Positions 36,668 through 44,678 of a stretch of 64,000 bases of DNA are shown here, in pieces. The stretch's first letter is position 1. Each line of letters begins with the position of its first letter. The stretch lies in contig NZ_FRAJ01000006.1 of NCBI RefSeq assembly GCF_900142285.1, positions 62,001 through 126,000 on the forward strand, in the 5' to 3' direction. Under the pieces are notes generated by a model, which worked only from the letters and a program-made list of their open reading frames with translations, ran no database searches and was not told the DNA's origin. The position numbers and the translations under genes are program-made. This stretch comes from Caminicella sporogenes DSM 14501. Lineage in GTDB: Bacteria > Bacillota > Clostridia > Peptostreptococcales > Caminicellaceae.

Positions 36668-37498
36668 ATGAAGAGAAAATTAGTTCAAATAATAACTAGC
36701 ATAGGTATAAATAGTTATTTTAAGGGTTTTTTTGAAGGGAATATTTATAAAGGAAATTTGAAAAAAATATGTGTACCCGGACTTAATTGCTATTCTTGTC
36801 CGGGTGCATTAGGTTCTTGTCCCATTGGTTCATTACAAGCGATTATATCTGATATAAAATATAAGTTTTCATTTTATGTAGTTGGGTTTTTAATGTTGAT
36901 AGGAGGTTTATTAGGGAGATTTATATGTGGGTGGTTATGTCCTTTTGGATTAATTGAGGAATTACTTTACAAAATACCTTCTCCAAAGTTTAGAGTGAGT
37001 AAAAGATTTGAAAAATTAAAATATTTAAAGTATGTAATATTAATTGTATTTGTAATTTTACTGCCTATGTTTTGGGTTAATGATATAGGTATGGGTTCTC
37101 CAACTTTTTGTAAATATATATGTCCTGTTGGAACTATTGAAGGAGGCATACCTCTTGTTATTTTAAATGAATCACTAAGATTAGCAATAGGATTTTTGTT
37201 TGTGTGGAAGATAACTTTATTGATTATAATTATCATATTGTCTATAGTAATTTTTAGACCTTTTTGTAGATTTATATGTCCGTTAGGAGCTATATATTCA
37301 TTATTTAATCCTATTAGTGTATATAAATTAAATATAGATTTAGATAAATGTACACAATGTGGGATTTGTAGTCAAAAATGCAAATTAGATATAGAAGTTT
37401 ATAAAAATCCAAATAGTTTAGAATGTATAAGATGTGGAGAATGTATTGATAGCTGTCCTCATAATGCAATAAAAAGCCAGTTTGGTTTTAAAGAATAG
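36668..37498 (+). CDS. NapH-like polytopic 4Fe-4S membrane protein
   Basis: A 276-residue protein with about five membrane helices. Cysteine motifs occur in order: CYSCPGALGSCPIG, CGWLCPFG, CKYICPVG, CRFICPLG, then two ferredoxin clusters CTQCGICSQKC and CIRCGECIDSCP near the C-terminus. NapH/CcoG/RnfB-type proteins move electrons from quinol or ferredoxin across or along the membrane. Here it would be the electron donor for the thiol cassette in front of it. The ATG at 36668 is preferred over an upstream TTG (36659) that overlaps the peptide gene. A broken copy lies at 42976-43103. Confidence 0.88.
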   Translation: MKRKLVQIITSIGINSYFKGFFEGNIYKGNLKKICVPGLNCYSCPGALGSCPIGSLQAIISDIKYKFSFYVVGFLMLIGGLLGRFICGWLCPFGLIEELLYKIPSPKFRVSKRFEKLKYLKYVILIVFVILLPMFWVNDIGMGSPTFCKYICPVGTIEGGIPLVILNESLRLAIGFLFVWKITLLIIIIILSIVIFRPFCRFICPLGAIYSLFNPISVYKLNIDLDKCTQCGICSQKCKLDIEVYKNPNSLECIRCGECIDSCPHNAIKSQFGFKE

Positions 37499-37508
37499 TA
37501 AAGGAAAG

Positions 37509-37532
37509 GGCTCTTTTAAGAGTCTTATTTTT
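37509..37532 (+). terminator. Terminator after the iron-sulfur protein gene
   Basis: GGCTCTT/AAGAGTC stem followed by TTATTTTTT. The same hairpin is kept in the duplicated copy at about 43112-43136. Confidence 0.7.
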
Positions 37533-37839
37533 TAAAGACGTAAATATTTTTTGTAAAAAATTATGATTTTTAAATAAAGGGAAGTTACTTAAGATAATTA
37601 ATTGACAATTGATAATTGAATTATAAGGTTAGAATTAAATGTATATAATATTTGTAATTTGGAATATTGAGATAAAATGTTATAAAAAATATATTTATTT
37701 TTGGAGTGTGACAAAATTGTAAGTTTAATATCTTATTTTGTTAGTCAAATAAATGGTTTAAAATGAGTAATTTAAGTAGAATAATTTTATAAAAAATATT
37801 AGTAAGAAATAAAAATAAATTTACAGGAGGTTAAAATAA
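37533..37839 (+). promoter_or_regulatory. Promoter region of the Bce-type ABC genes with candidate response-regulator site
   Basis: TGACA-AAAT-TGTAA at 37709-37722 fits the TnACA-N4-TGTAA pattern described for BceR-type regulators in Bacillus. It is followed after about 14 bases by a stretch shared with the promoter region of the kinase gene (TTGTTAG...AAATAAATGG). The degraded second copy keeps the site (TGACA-AAAC-TGTAA, about 43315-43330). An imperfect AATTGACAATTGATAATTG repeat lies at about 37600-37618. Confidence 0.6.
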
Positions 37840-38604
37840 ATGAGTATTATTTTAGATGTTAAGGATTTAAAAAAAGTATATGGTTCAAGAGGAAATACTT
37901 ATACTGCACTTTGTGGAATAAGTTTACAAATAAGAGAAGGAGAATTTGTAGGCATAATGGGACCTTCAGGTGCTGGCAAGACTACTCTTTTGAATATAAT
38001 TTCAACTATAGATAAACCAACTTCAGGAGTTGTAACTATAGATGGAAAAGACATATTGAGAATGAATGAAAACAAATTATCATTATTTAGGAGAGATAAA
38101 TTAGGTTTTATATTTCAAGATTTTAATCTGCTTGATACATTAACTGTTAAAGAAAATATACTTCTTCCACTGGCTATTGCTAAAATTAATCCTAAAAAGA
38201 TTGAAAAAAAAGTAAATAAAGTAGCAAGCATATTAGGGATAGCTGATATATTAAATAAATATCCATATGAGATTTCAGGAGGACAAAAGCAGAGGACGGC
38301 AGCAGCTAGAGCTATTATAAATGAACCTAAACTTATACTTGCAGATGAACCAACAGGGGCACTTGATTCTAAATCATCAACAGAGCTTTTACAAGCATTA
38401 TCTGATTTAAATGAAAATAATAAAGCTACTATAATGATGGTAACACACGATGCTTTTGCAGCAAGTTACTGCAATAGAATATTATTTATAAAAGATGGAG
38501 TTATATTTACAGAACTTGTAAAAGGAGAGAGTAGAAAAGAATTTTTTCATAAAATACTTGATGTTTTAGCAGTGCTTGGAGGTGATAATGATGACTTTAT
38601 TTAA
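37840..38604 (+). CDS. BceA-type ABC transporter ATPase
   Basis: A 254-residue ATPase of the MacB/BceA class. Walker A GPSGAGKTTLLN, Q-loop FIFQDFNLLDTLTV, signature ISGGQKQRTAAARAI, Walker B LILADEPTGALDSKSS and the His loop VTHDAFAASYCNRI are intact. With the permease that follows it forms the type of exporter that frees lipid II-cycle intermediates from peptide antibiotics and signals to the kinase. It overlaps the permease gene by 14 bases. A broken copy of its two ends lies at 43446-43556. Confidence 0.93.
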   Translation: MSIILDVKDLKKVYGSRGNTYTALCGISLQIREGEFVGIMGPSGAGKTTLLNIISTIDKPTSGVVTIDGKDILRMNENKLSLFRRDKLGFIFQDFNLLDTLTVKENILLPLAIAKINPKKIEKKVNKVASILGIADILNKYPYEISGGQKQRTAAARAIINEPKLILADEPTGALDSKSSTELLQALSDLNENNKATIMMVTHDAFAASYCNRILFIKDGVIFTELVKGESRKEFFHKILDVLAVLGGDNDDFI

Positions 38605-40483
38605 TATCTGTGTTAAGAATATAAAAAGAAATTTTCATAATTATTTTATATATTTCATGTCTATAGTGTTTAATGTGATTATTTATTATACTTTTACATC
38701 TATTAGGTTTAATAGGCAAATTGTAAATTTTATTGAAGGAGAAGAAAAAATTTTAATAGTGTTTAAATTTGCTTCTATAGTGTTATTTGTATTTTCGTTA
38801 ATTTTTATATGGTATTCAACTTCTTTTTTTATGAGAAAAAGAAAAAAGGAGATAGCTCTTTATTCACTATTTGGAATAAAGAAAAGTCAAATAGGAAGAA
38901 TGTTGTTTTATGAAAATATAATAATGGGTATGATTGCTTTAGGAATAGGTTTGGTATTAGGAAGTATATTGAGCAAATTATTTATAATGATATTGTTTAG
39001 ATTTATGAATATTTTAATAGCAGTAAAATTTACAGTCAGTTTTAAAGCAATTTTAAATACTATTTTTACTTTTGGAATTTTATTTTTAATTATATCAATA
39101 TATGGATATACCATTATTTATAGATTTAGTATTATTGAACTTTTTAGAGCACAAAACATTAAAGAAAAAGAACCTAAATCTTCAGTAATTATGGCTCTTA
39201 GTTCAATAATAATTATATTTATAGGTTATGTAGTAGGACTTAATGTTAATACAAGCAACTTTTTACTGAATACCTCTATTGTATTTACAACATCTGTTAT
39301 GGGGACATTTATGTTTTTTAATTCTTTTTTGGTTTTTGTTATAAAGAGTTTAAAAAAGAATAAAAAAAGGTATTATAGGGGAACTAATATAATAAGTTTA
39401 AGTCAGCTGTCATATAGAATAAAGAGTAATTCATTTACATTATCTGTAATAGCAATACTTAGTGCTGTTACATTAACTTCAATGGGAATAACATATTCTT
39501 TGTATTATACTATAGTAAAAGAAAATACTATCTCACATCCTTTTTCTTATTCGTATATTTCTAATGATAAAACAATAGATAAAAAAGTTGAAGAAATAAT
39601 ATCTAAATATCCTAAAAATAAGTTGATAAATTCATTAGAAGCAGAGTTTATTAAAGTTTACCAAAAGTTTAATAAAACTAAGAAAATAAAAGAAGTTTAT
39701 TTAATATCAGAAAGTAAATTTAATCAAATAGCTAAAATAAGAGGATTAAAAGATAAAATACATTTAAATAATGACAATGAAGTAGTGTTATTAAAATACT
39801 CTAGGTCTAAAGATGAAATAATTACAGGAAGTATAGTAGAATTAATATCTAATAAGCAAAAACAAAAATTTAAAGTTGTAGCACATAAGCAGTATTATGC
39901 TATGAATAGATATAGAATTGAAGATACATTTGTTGTAAAAGATAATATTTATGCTAGATATTATGATAAAAATAGTGTTGATAGGATAAAGAGCTATAAA
40001 ATAAAGAATGAATTAGATAGTAAAAAATTAACGAAAGAAATTATGAAAATTATTCCGAAAGATGTTGAATGGAATTATTGTTTAGAAAATATGCCGACTT
40101 TGATGCTTATGGGAATGTTTTTATTTATTGGTGTTTTTTTAGGATTAGTATTTTTGATTGCTAATGGTAGTATTATCTATTTCAAACAATTAACAGAAGC
40201 TAATGAAGAAAAGAGAAGATATTTAATATTAAGGAATATAGGAGTAAGCAGAAAAGAAATAAAAGAATCTATTGCAAAGCAAATAGGAGTGATATTTGGG
40301 TTTCCTTTGCTTATGGGAATATTTCATAGTCTAGTTGCTATTACTATGAATTATAAATTATTCAATCTTAATATAGTAAATCCTGTAGTTTTTATTATGA
40401 TAGTATATATATTGATTTATTTGGGGTATTATTTATTAACGGTGAATTATTATAATAAAATTGTAAACTTAGAAACTGCCTAG
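38591..40483 (+). CDS. BceB-type FtsX-domain ABC permease
   Basis: A permease of about 631 residues; ATG 38591 (or 38588) follows GGAGGTGA. About ten membrane helices are visible, with a four-helix N-terminal block, a large external domain of about 200 residues (about 315-505) between later helices, and two FtsX-like regions (ATSF-like IWYSTSFFMRKRKKEIALYS and NEEKRRYLILRNIGVSRKE). The external domain is where Bce-type permeases recognise peptide-antibiotic targets. Which compound it handles cannot be read from sequence. Confidence 0.92.
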   Translation: MTLFNICVKNIKRNFHNYFIYFMSIVFNVIIYYTFTSIRFNRQIVNFIEGEEKILIVFKFASIVLFVFSLIFIWYSTSFFMRKRKKEIALYSLFGIKKSQIGRMLFYENIIMGMIALGIGLVLGSILSKLFIMILFRFMNILIAVKFTVSFKAILNTIFTFGILFLIISIYGYTIIYRFSIIELFRAQNIKEKEPKSSVIMALSSIIIIFIGYVVGLNVNTSNFLLNTSIVFTTSVMGTFMFFNSFLVFVIKSLKKNKKRYYRGTNIISLSQLSYRIKSNSFTLSVIAILSAVTLTSMGITYSLYYTIVKENTISHPFSYSYISNDKTIDKKVEEIISKYPKNKLINSLEAEFIKVYQKFNKTKKIKEVYLISESKFNQIAKIRGLKDKIHLNNDNEVVLLKYSRSKDEIITGSIVELISNKQKQKFKVVAHKQYYAMNRYRIEDTFVVKDNIYARYYDKNSVDRIKSYKIKNELDSKKLTKEIMKIIPKDVEWNYCLENMPTLMLMGMFLFIGVFLGLVFLIANGSIIYFKQLTEANEEKRRYLILRNIGVSRKEIKESIAKQIGVIFGFPLLMGIFHSLVAITMNYKLFNLNIVNPVVFIMIVYILIYLGYYLLTVNYYNKIVNLETA

Positions 40484-40502
40484 ATAATAGGCAGTTTTTA
40501 TA
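40473..40502 (+). terminator. Terminator after the permease gene
   Basis: A 10-bp stem AAACTGCCTA/TAGGCAGTTT includes the stop codon and is followed by TTATAAAATT. It partly insulates the response-regulator gene downstream. Confidence 0.75.
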
Positions 40503-40549
40503 AAATTATTTTATAATGAAATTATTATATTAAGATTTGGAGGATTAAT

Positions 40550-41224
40550 ATGTTTAAAATTATGGTAGTTGAGGATGATTTTAAGATAGCACAAATTGTT
40601 AAGGAAAATCTAATAAAATGGGCTTTTGATGTTAAGGTAGTAGAAGATTTTTCTGATATTTTAAATGTTTTCAATAAGTATAGACCTCATTTAATACTTA
40701 TGGATATTAATCTTCCTCTATATGATGGATTTTACTGGTGCAACCAAATAAGGAAATTTTCAAAAGTACCTATAATTTTTATTTCATCTAGGAACACAAA
40801 TATGGATATTATTATGGCTATTAATATGGGTGGAGATGATTTTATCAATAAGCCTTTTTCTATAGATGTTTTGATAGCAAAAATTAATGCTATTCTTAGA
40901 AGAACGTATTCTTATATGAAAGTAGAAAGCGATGTTATTGAATATAATAATGTCTTTCTAAGCATAAATGATAGTTGTGTTTTATATGAAGGGAAGCAAG
41001 TAGAACTTACTAAAAATGAATTTAAAATTATGTATATATTGATGAAAAATGCAGGTAGTATTGTAAGCAGAGAAAAAATTATGAGGAGTCTATGGGAAGA
41101 TGAAAGTTTTGTAGACGATAATACATTGACTGTAAATATTAATAGACTGAGAAAAAAGCTTGAAGAAATAAATATTAAAGATTTTATTAAAACTAAAAAG
41201 GGACAAGGGTATATTATAGTATAG
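40550..41224 (+). CDS. OmpR-family response regulator, BceR-like
   Basis: A 224-residue regulator. The receiver domain has VVEDD, phospho-acceptor Asp52 in LMDINLPLYDG and the lysine in DDFINKPFSIDVL. The C-terminal winged helix has LTKNEFKIMYILMKNAG and DDNTLTVNINRLRKKLEE. It is the only free regulator near the Bce-type kinase and transporter and so is taken as their partner. Its gene lies last, instead of first as in Bacillus bceRSAB. Confidence 0.9.
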   Translation: MFKIMVVEDDFKIAQIVKENLIKWAFDVKVVEDFSDILNVFNKYRPHLILMDINLPLYDGFYWCNQIRKFSKVPIIFISSRNTNMDIIMAINMGGDDFINKPFSIDVLIAKINAILRRTYSYMKVESDVIEYNNVFLSINDSCVLYEGKQVELTKNEFKIMYILMKNAGSIVSREKIMRSLWEDESFVDDNTLTVNINRLRKKLEEINIKDFIKTKKGQGYIIV

Positions 41225-41638
41225 TATATTTGAATCTGTGGGTTATAAGTTGAGAATTTAAAAGAGAGAGAATTTATTGTAATTTTAAGAAATTCAATAA
41301 AGAATAAAAATTATAAGAAAGAATGTATATAGTTTATTTATACATTATGTTGATTTTGTAATTACAACTACTCATAAAACTTTAAGAGGACCTAGAGGCG
41401 GAGCTATATTCTGCTTTATAAATAATAATTGATTAATTAACAAGGCTATCTCAAAATGATTTTTTAATCATTTTGGGATAGCCTTTAAATATTTGAGATT
41501 ATAAAAGTTATAATCAAGAACTAATAAAAAAATCAAAGAATATAAAAAAAATAAAGATTTAACATAAATTTTAACAAAATTTAATATATATTTTAATAAT
41601 ATAAAATATATTTATAAAAAAAGAAAAGGAGGTTGCAA
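41225..41638 (+). pseudogene. glyA remnant and its terminator, copy B
   Basis: Bases 41350-41414 match glyA 33986-34050 (including the PLP-lysine region) and then jump to 41415 onward, which matches 34556-34693 (glyA stop, terminator and spacer). About 505 bases of glyA are missing between the two parts. Bases 41225-41349 show nothing recognisable. The terminator hairpin (about 41442-41487) is fully preserved and would now stop transcription from the response-regulator gene. Confidence 0.85.
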
Positions 41639-42727
41639 ATGAGAAAGGTATTTGCTTTATTTATTGCTTTATTTACTGTGATTGCATTTTGTAGCAATAT
41701 GTCTTATGCACAGCAAGGAAAGAAGATTGTAATAGCACATAGAGGAGCTTGTGGTTATTTGCCTGAACATACTTTAGAAGCAAAAGCAATGGCTTACGCT
41801 ATGGGTGCAGATTATATTGAACAAGATGTAGTTATGACAAAAGATAATAAATTAGTAGTATTACACGATCATTATCTTGATAGAGTTACAAATGTAGCAA
41901 AAGTTTATCCTGATAGAAAGAGAAAAGATGGGAGATATTATGTGATTGATTTTACATTAGATGAAATTAAAAAGCTTGAAATGACAGAAGGTTTTAGTAT
42001 TAAAGACGGAAAAGAAGTAGCTAATTTTCCTGAACGTTTTCCTATATGGAAATCTTCTTTTAGGGTACATACTTTAGAAGAAGAAATAGAAATGATTCAA
42101 GGACTTAATAAGAGTACAGGTAAAAATGTAGGTATTTATCCAGAAATAAAAGCACCATGGTTCCATAAACATGAGGGAAAAGATATTAGTTTGGAAGTTT
42201 TAAAGGTACTTAAAAAATATGGATATATTTCTAAAAATTCTAAAATTTATCTTCAATGTTTTGATGCTAATGAATTAAAGAGAATTAAAAATGAGCTTAT
42301 GCCTAAATTAGGAATGGATTTAAAATTAGTTCAATTGATAGCAGAAACAAGTTGGAATGAAACAATGGAGTATAAAAATGGAAAGGCAGTTCCTTACAAT
42401 TATGATTGGATGTTTGAAAAAGGTGCAATGAAAAAAATTGCTGAGTATGCTGATGGAGTAGGACCATGGAAACCTATGATAGTAAAAAATGATTCTACTA
42501 GAGAAAATTTAAAGATAACAAATTTAGTTAAAGAAGCTCATGAGGCAGGTCTTGAAGTACATCCTTATACATTTAGATTAGATAAAGGAAGAATACCTAA
42601 ATATGCTGAAAACTTTGAAGATATGTTAGATATCTTTTACAATAAAGTAGGAGTAGATGGAATATTTACTGATTTTCCTGATAGAGCAGTTGAATTTTTA
42701 AAGAAGTTACAAAAAAATGAGAAATAA
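41639..42727 (+). CDS. Exported glycerophosphodiester phosphodiesterase (GlpQ-like)
   Basis: Hydrolyses deacylated phospholipids to glycerol-3-phosphate and an alcohol. The ATG at 41639 follows GGAGG; 362 residues with a signal peptide (FALFIALFTVIAFCSNMSYA). GDPD motifs: VIAHRGACGYLPEHT, ADYIEQDVVMTKDNKLVVLHDHYLDRVT (read as two parts), YPEIKAP and GIFTDFPDRAVEF. It lies intact within the collapsed copy B. A 20-base exact match to its interior in copy A (34691-34710) shows that a sister gene once existed there. Confidence 0.93.
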   Translation: MRKVFALFIALFTVIAFCSNMSYAQQGKKIVIAHRGACGYLPEHTLEAKAMAYAMGADYIEQDVVMTKDNKLVVLHDHYLDRVTNVAKVYPDRKRKDGRYYVIDFTLDEIKKLEMTEGFSIKDGKEVANFPERFPIWKSSFRVHTLEEEIEMIQGLNKSTGKNVGIYPEIKAPWFHKHEGKDISLEVLKVLKKYGYISKNSKIYLQCFDANELKRIKNELMPKLGMDLKLVQLIAETSWNETMEYKNGKAVPYNYDWMFEKGAMKKIAEYADGVGPWKPMIVKNDSTRENLKITNLVKEAHEAGLEVHPYTFRLDKGRIPKYAENFEDMLDIFYNKVGVDGIFTDFPDRAVEFLKKLQKNEK

Positions 42728-42731
42728 AAAT

Positions 42732-42770
42732 AAAAAGCTGCTGACAAAATGAATTGTCAGCAGCTTTTTT
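42732..42770 (+). terminator. Terminator of the glycerophosphodiesterase gene
   Basis: A 16-bp stem (42732-42747 with 42754-42769) containing GCTGCTGACAA/TTGTCAGCAGC with A and T runs. Confidence 0.9.
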
Positions 42771-42776
42771 GCCGAT

Positions 42777-42975
42777 ATAATATTGAGATATATTAGATTT
42801 TGGAATTTTTGAAGATATTTTTGTTTATCTTATGAAAATGTAAAATAGAAACTATGTTTTATAATGTAAATCAATTGTTTGAATTAAATAAATCGTGTAA
42901 AATAAAGAATAAAAATAATTTTGTAAATGAGTGAAAGAATGAAAAAAATTATTAGTTTTATGCTTATATTTATAA
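42777..42975 (+). pseudogene. Kinase-promoter and TlpA-gene-start remnant, copy B
   Basis: Bases 42777-42858 match 34711-34790 (the operator there is decayed to CTTATGAAAATGTAAA). The whole kinase gene is missing; 42907-42975 then match the ribosome site and first ten codons of the TlpA-like gene (35960-36030). Confidence 0.85.
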
Positions 42976-43140
42976 AATGTTGATAGGAGGTTTATTAGGG
43001 AGATTTTATATGTGGGTGGTTATGTCCTTTTGGATTAATTGAGGAATTACTTTACAAAATACCTCATAATGCAATAAAAAGCCAGTTTGGTTTTAAAGAA
43101 TAGTAAAGGAAAGGGCTCTTTTAAGAGTCTTTTTTTATTT
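42976..43140 (+). pseudogene. Iron-sulfur membrane protein remnant, copy B
   Basis: Bases 42976-43062 match 36891-36977 (with an added T run that shifts frame at GATTTTATATG) and then jump to 43063-43103, which match the last codons and stop (37457-37498). The terminator after it is retained. Confidence 0.85.
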
Positions 43141-43445
43141 AAAAACGTAAATATTTTTTATAAAAAATTATGATTTTTAAATAAATGGAAGTTACTTAAG
43201 ATAATTAATTGACAATTGATAATTGAATTATAAGGTTAGAATTAAATGTATAATAATATTTGTAATTTGGAATATTGAGATAAAGTGTTATAAAAAATAT
43301 ATTTATTTTTGAAATGTGACAAAACTGTAAGTTTAATATCTTATTTGTTAGTTAAATAAATGGTTTAAAATGAGTAATTTAAGTAGAATAATTTTATAAA
43401 AAATATTAGTAAGAAATAAAAATAAATTTACAGGAGGTAAAATAA
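43141..43445 (+). repeat. Duplicated ABC promoter region, copy B
   Basis: Closely matches 37533-37839 throughout, including the candidate regulator site and the Shine-Dalgarno AGGAGG. It now leads into a broken ATPase gene. Confidence 0.85.
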
Positions 43446-43556
43446 ATGAGTATTATTTTAGATGTTAAGGATTTAAAAAAAGTATATGGTTCAAGAGGAA
43501 ATACTTATACTGCACTTTGATGAGTCAACAGGGGCACTTGATTCCAAATCATCAAC
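43446..43556 (+). pseudogene. BceA-type ATPase remnant, copy B
   Basis: The first 24 codons match the start of the ATPase gene at 37840, followed by a jump to the region after Walker B (about 38343-38381, GATGAACCAACAGGGG in copy A). A TGA arises at the junction. Everything between, including Walker A, is gone. Confidence 0.85.
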
Positions 43557-43953
43557 TTTATTTAACTTAAAAGAATATATTGTTAACTTTAAAATTATTG
43601 ATTTTATGCTGCCAATATTGAATAATCTACACGACAATAATAACATAATTTTCAAAAAAATAAAATAGTTTACACGAAAATATTTACAAATTTTATAAAG
43701 TGTGCTACACTTTTTTAAAAAGTAAAAAATTTACATATTCAAATGTACTGAAGATTAATATTAATATGTATTTAAATGAAAATAATTTAGTGAAAATAAG
43801 ATTTAATTTCACTTAAGGTTCTAACATTATTAAACTGATAAATGAGAATGAATTTTCTTTAGAATGTAAAATAAATCATGCTATAAAAGATAATGATACA
43901 TTAAAAAGTGTATTGATTTACAGTAGATACTATGTTAAGGAGGAATACTATGT
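43557..43953 (+). pseudogene. Non-coding stretch with a probable decayed gene tail before the ABC exporter
   Basis: From about 43768 a frame reads MYLNENNLVKIRFNFT, stop, then GSNIIKLINENEFSLECKIN and on to RYYVKEEYYV, ending at the start of the exporter ATPase. The composition looks coding, but one stop interrupts it. It may be the end of a lost gene once co-transcribed with the exporter. I could not identify it. Bases 43557-43767 show nothing clear. Confidence 0.35.
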
Positions 43954-44676
43954 ATGATAGAAGTTAAAAATCTAGTTAAATTATATAAAAATGTTACAGC
44001 AATACAAAATATATCAATTAATTTTGAACCATGTAAGGTAACATGTATTTTAGGACCAAATGGGAGTGGAAAAACAACTTTAATTAAATCAATATGTGGA
44101 TTATTAGATATTGATGAAGGGAGTATTTATATTTCTGGATTACAAATGAATGAAAAGAATCGTTCTAAAATAATGTCTAAAATTGGTTGTGTTTTTGATG
44201 GGCAGCGTAATTTATATTGGCGAGTAACAGTACTTGATAATTTTTATTATTTTGGAACTTTAAAAGGTGTTAATATGCATACTTTAAAAAATAGAATTGA
44301 TGATTTAATAAATAAATTTGAAATAAAAAGCCTTCTAAATAGAAAAGTTGGAACTTTGTCTTTAGGAGAACGTCAAAAAGTAAGTTTAATAACAGCAATA
44401 CTCCATAGACCTGAAGTGTTAATATTAGATGAACCGACAAATGGATTAGATATTGTTTCAAAAAAACAATTAGTTGATTTAATTAATATGTTAAAAACAA
44501 CAGAGAGCGTAACAATTATAATAACTTCACATGAATCACAATTTATGACAAGAGTATCAGATAACTATATATTTCTTAAAAATGGAATTATACAGTCCAT
44601 AATTAGTGAAAAGAAACTTACTCAAGAGAGTCTTGAAAAGCAATATATAGAGATATATGCAAAAGAGGGGGGCTAA
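43954..44676 (+). CDS. ABC-2-type exporter ATPase
   Basis: A 240-residue ATPase of the drug/lipid or bacteriocin exporter type. Walker A GPNGSGKTTLIK, a Q-loop region with GCVFDGQRNLYWRVTV, signature LSLGERQKVSL, Walker B VLILDEPTNGLDIV and the switch histidine in ITSHESQF are all intact. AAGGAGG lies about ten bases upstream of the ATG. The permease gene starts two bases after its stop. A decayed reading frame precedes it. Confidence 0.9.
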   Translation: MIEVKNLVKLYKNVTAIQNISINFEPCKVTCILGPNGSGKTTLIKSICGLLDIDEGSIYISGLQMNEKNRSKIMSKIGCVFDGQRNLYWRVTVLDNFYYFGTLKGVNMHTLKNRIDDLINKFEIKSLLNRKVGTLSLGERQKVSLITAILHRPEVLILDEPTNGLDIVSKKQLVDLINMLKTTESVTIIITSHESQFMTRVSDNYIFLKNGIIQSIISEKKLTQESLEKQYIEIYAKEGG

Positions 44677-44678
44677 AA

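Larger units (their letters stand above)
33986..38381 (+). repeat. Upstream copy (A) of a degraded tandem duplication
   Basis: Segments of this span recur in the same order at 41350-43556: 33986-34050, 34556-34693, 34711-34790, about 35960-36030, 36891-36977, 37457-37898 and about 38343-38381. Copy A retains the working genes but has lost the glycerophosphodiesterase gene that copy B keeps. Confidence 0.88.
41350..43556 (+). repeat. Downstream copy (B) of the tandem duplication, mostly collapsed
   Basis: Remnants of glyA, the kinase promoter, the TlpA-like gene start, the iron-sulfur gene, its terminator, the ABC promoter region and the ABC ATPase occur in the same order as at 33986-38381, with large internal deletions. 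One intact gene (41639-42727) sits inside. Confidence 0.88.

Noticed and set aside
43486-43668. Small plus-strand gene
   Set aside because: It arises across the deletion junction of the broken ATPase copy and unrelated spacer DNA, and it has no ribosome site of its own.
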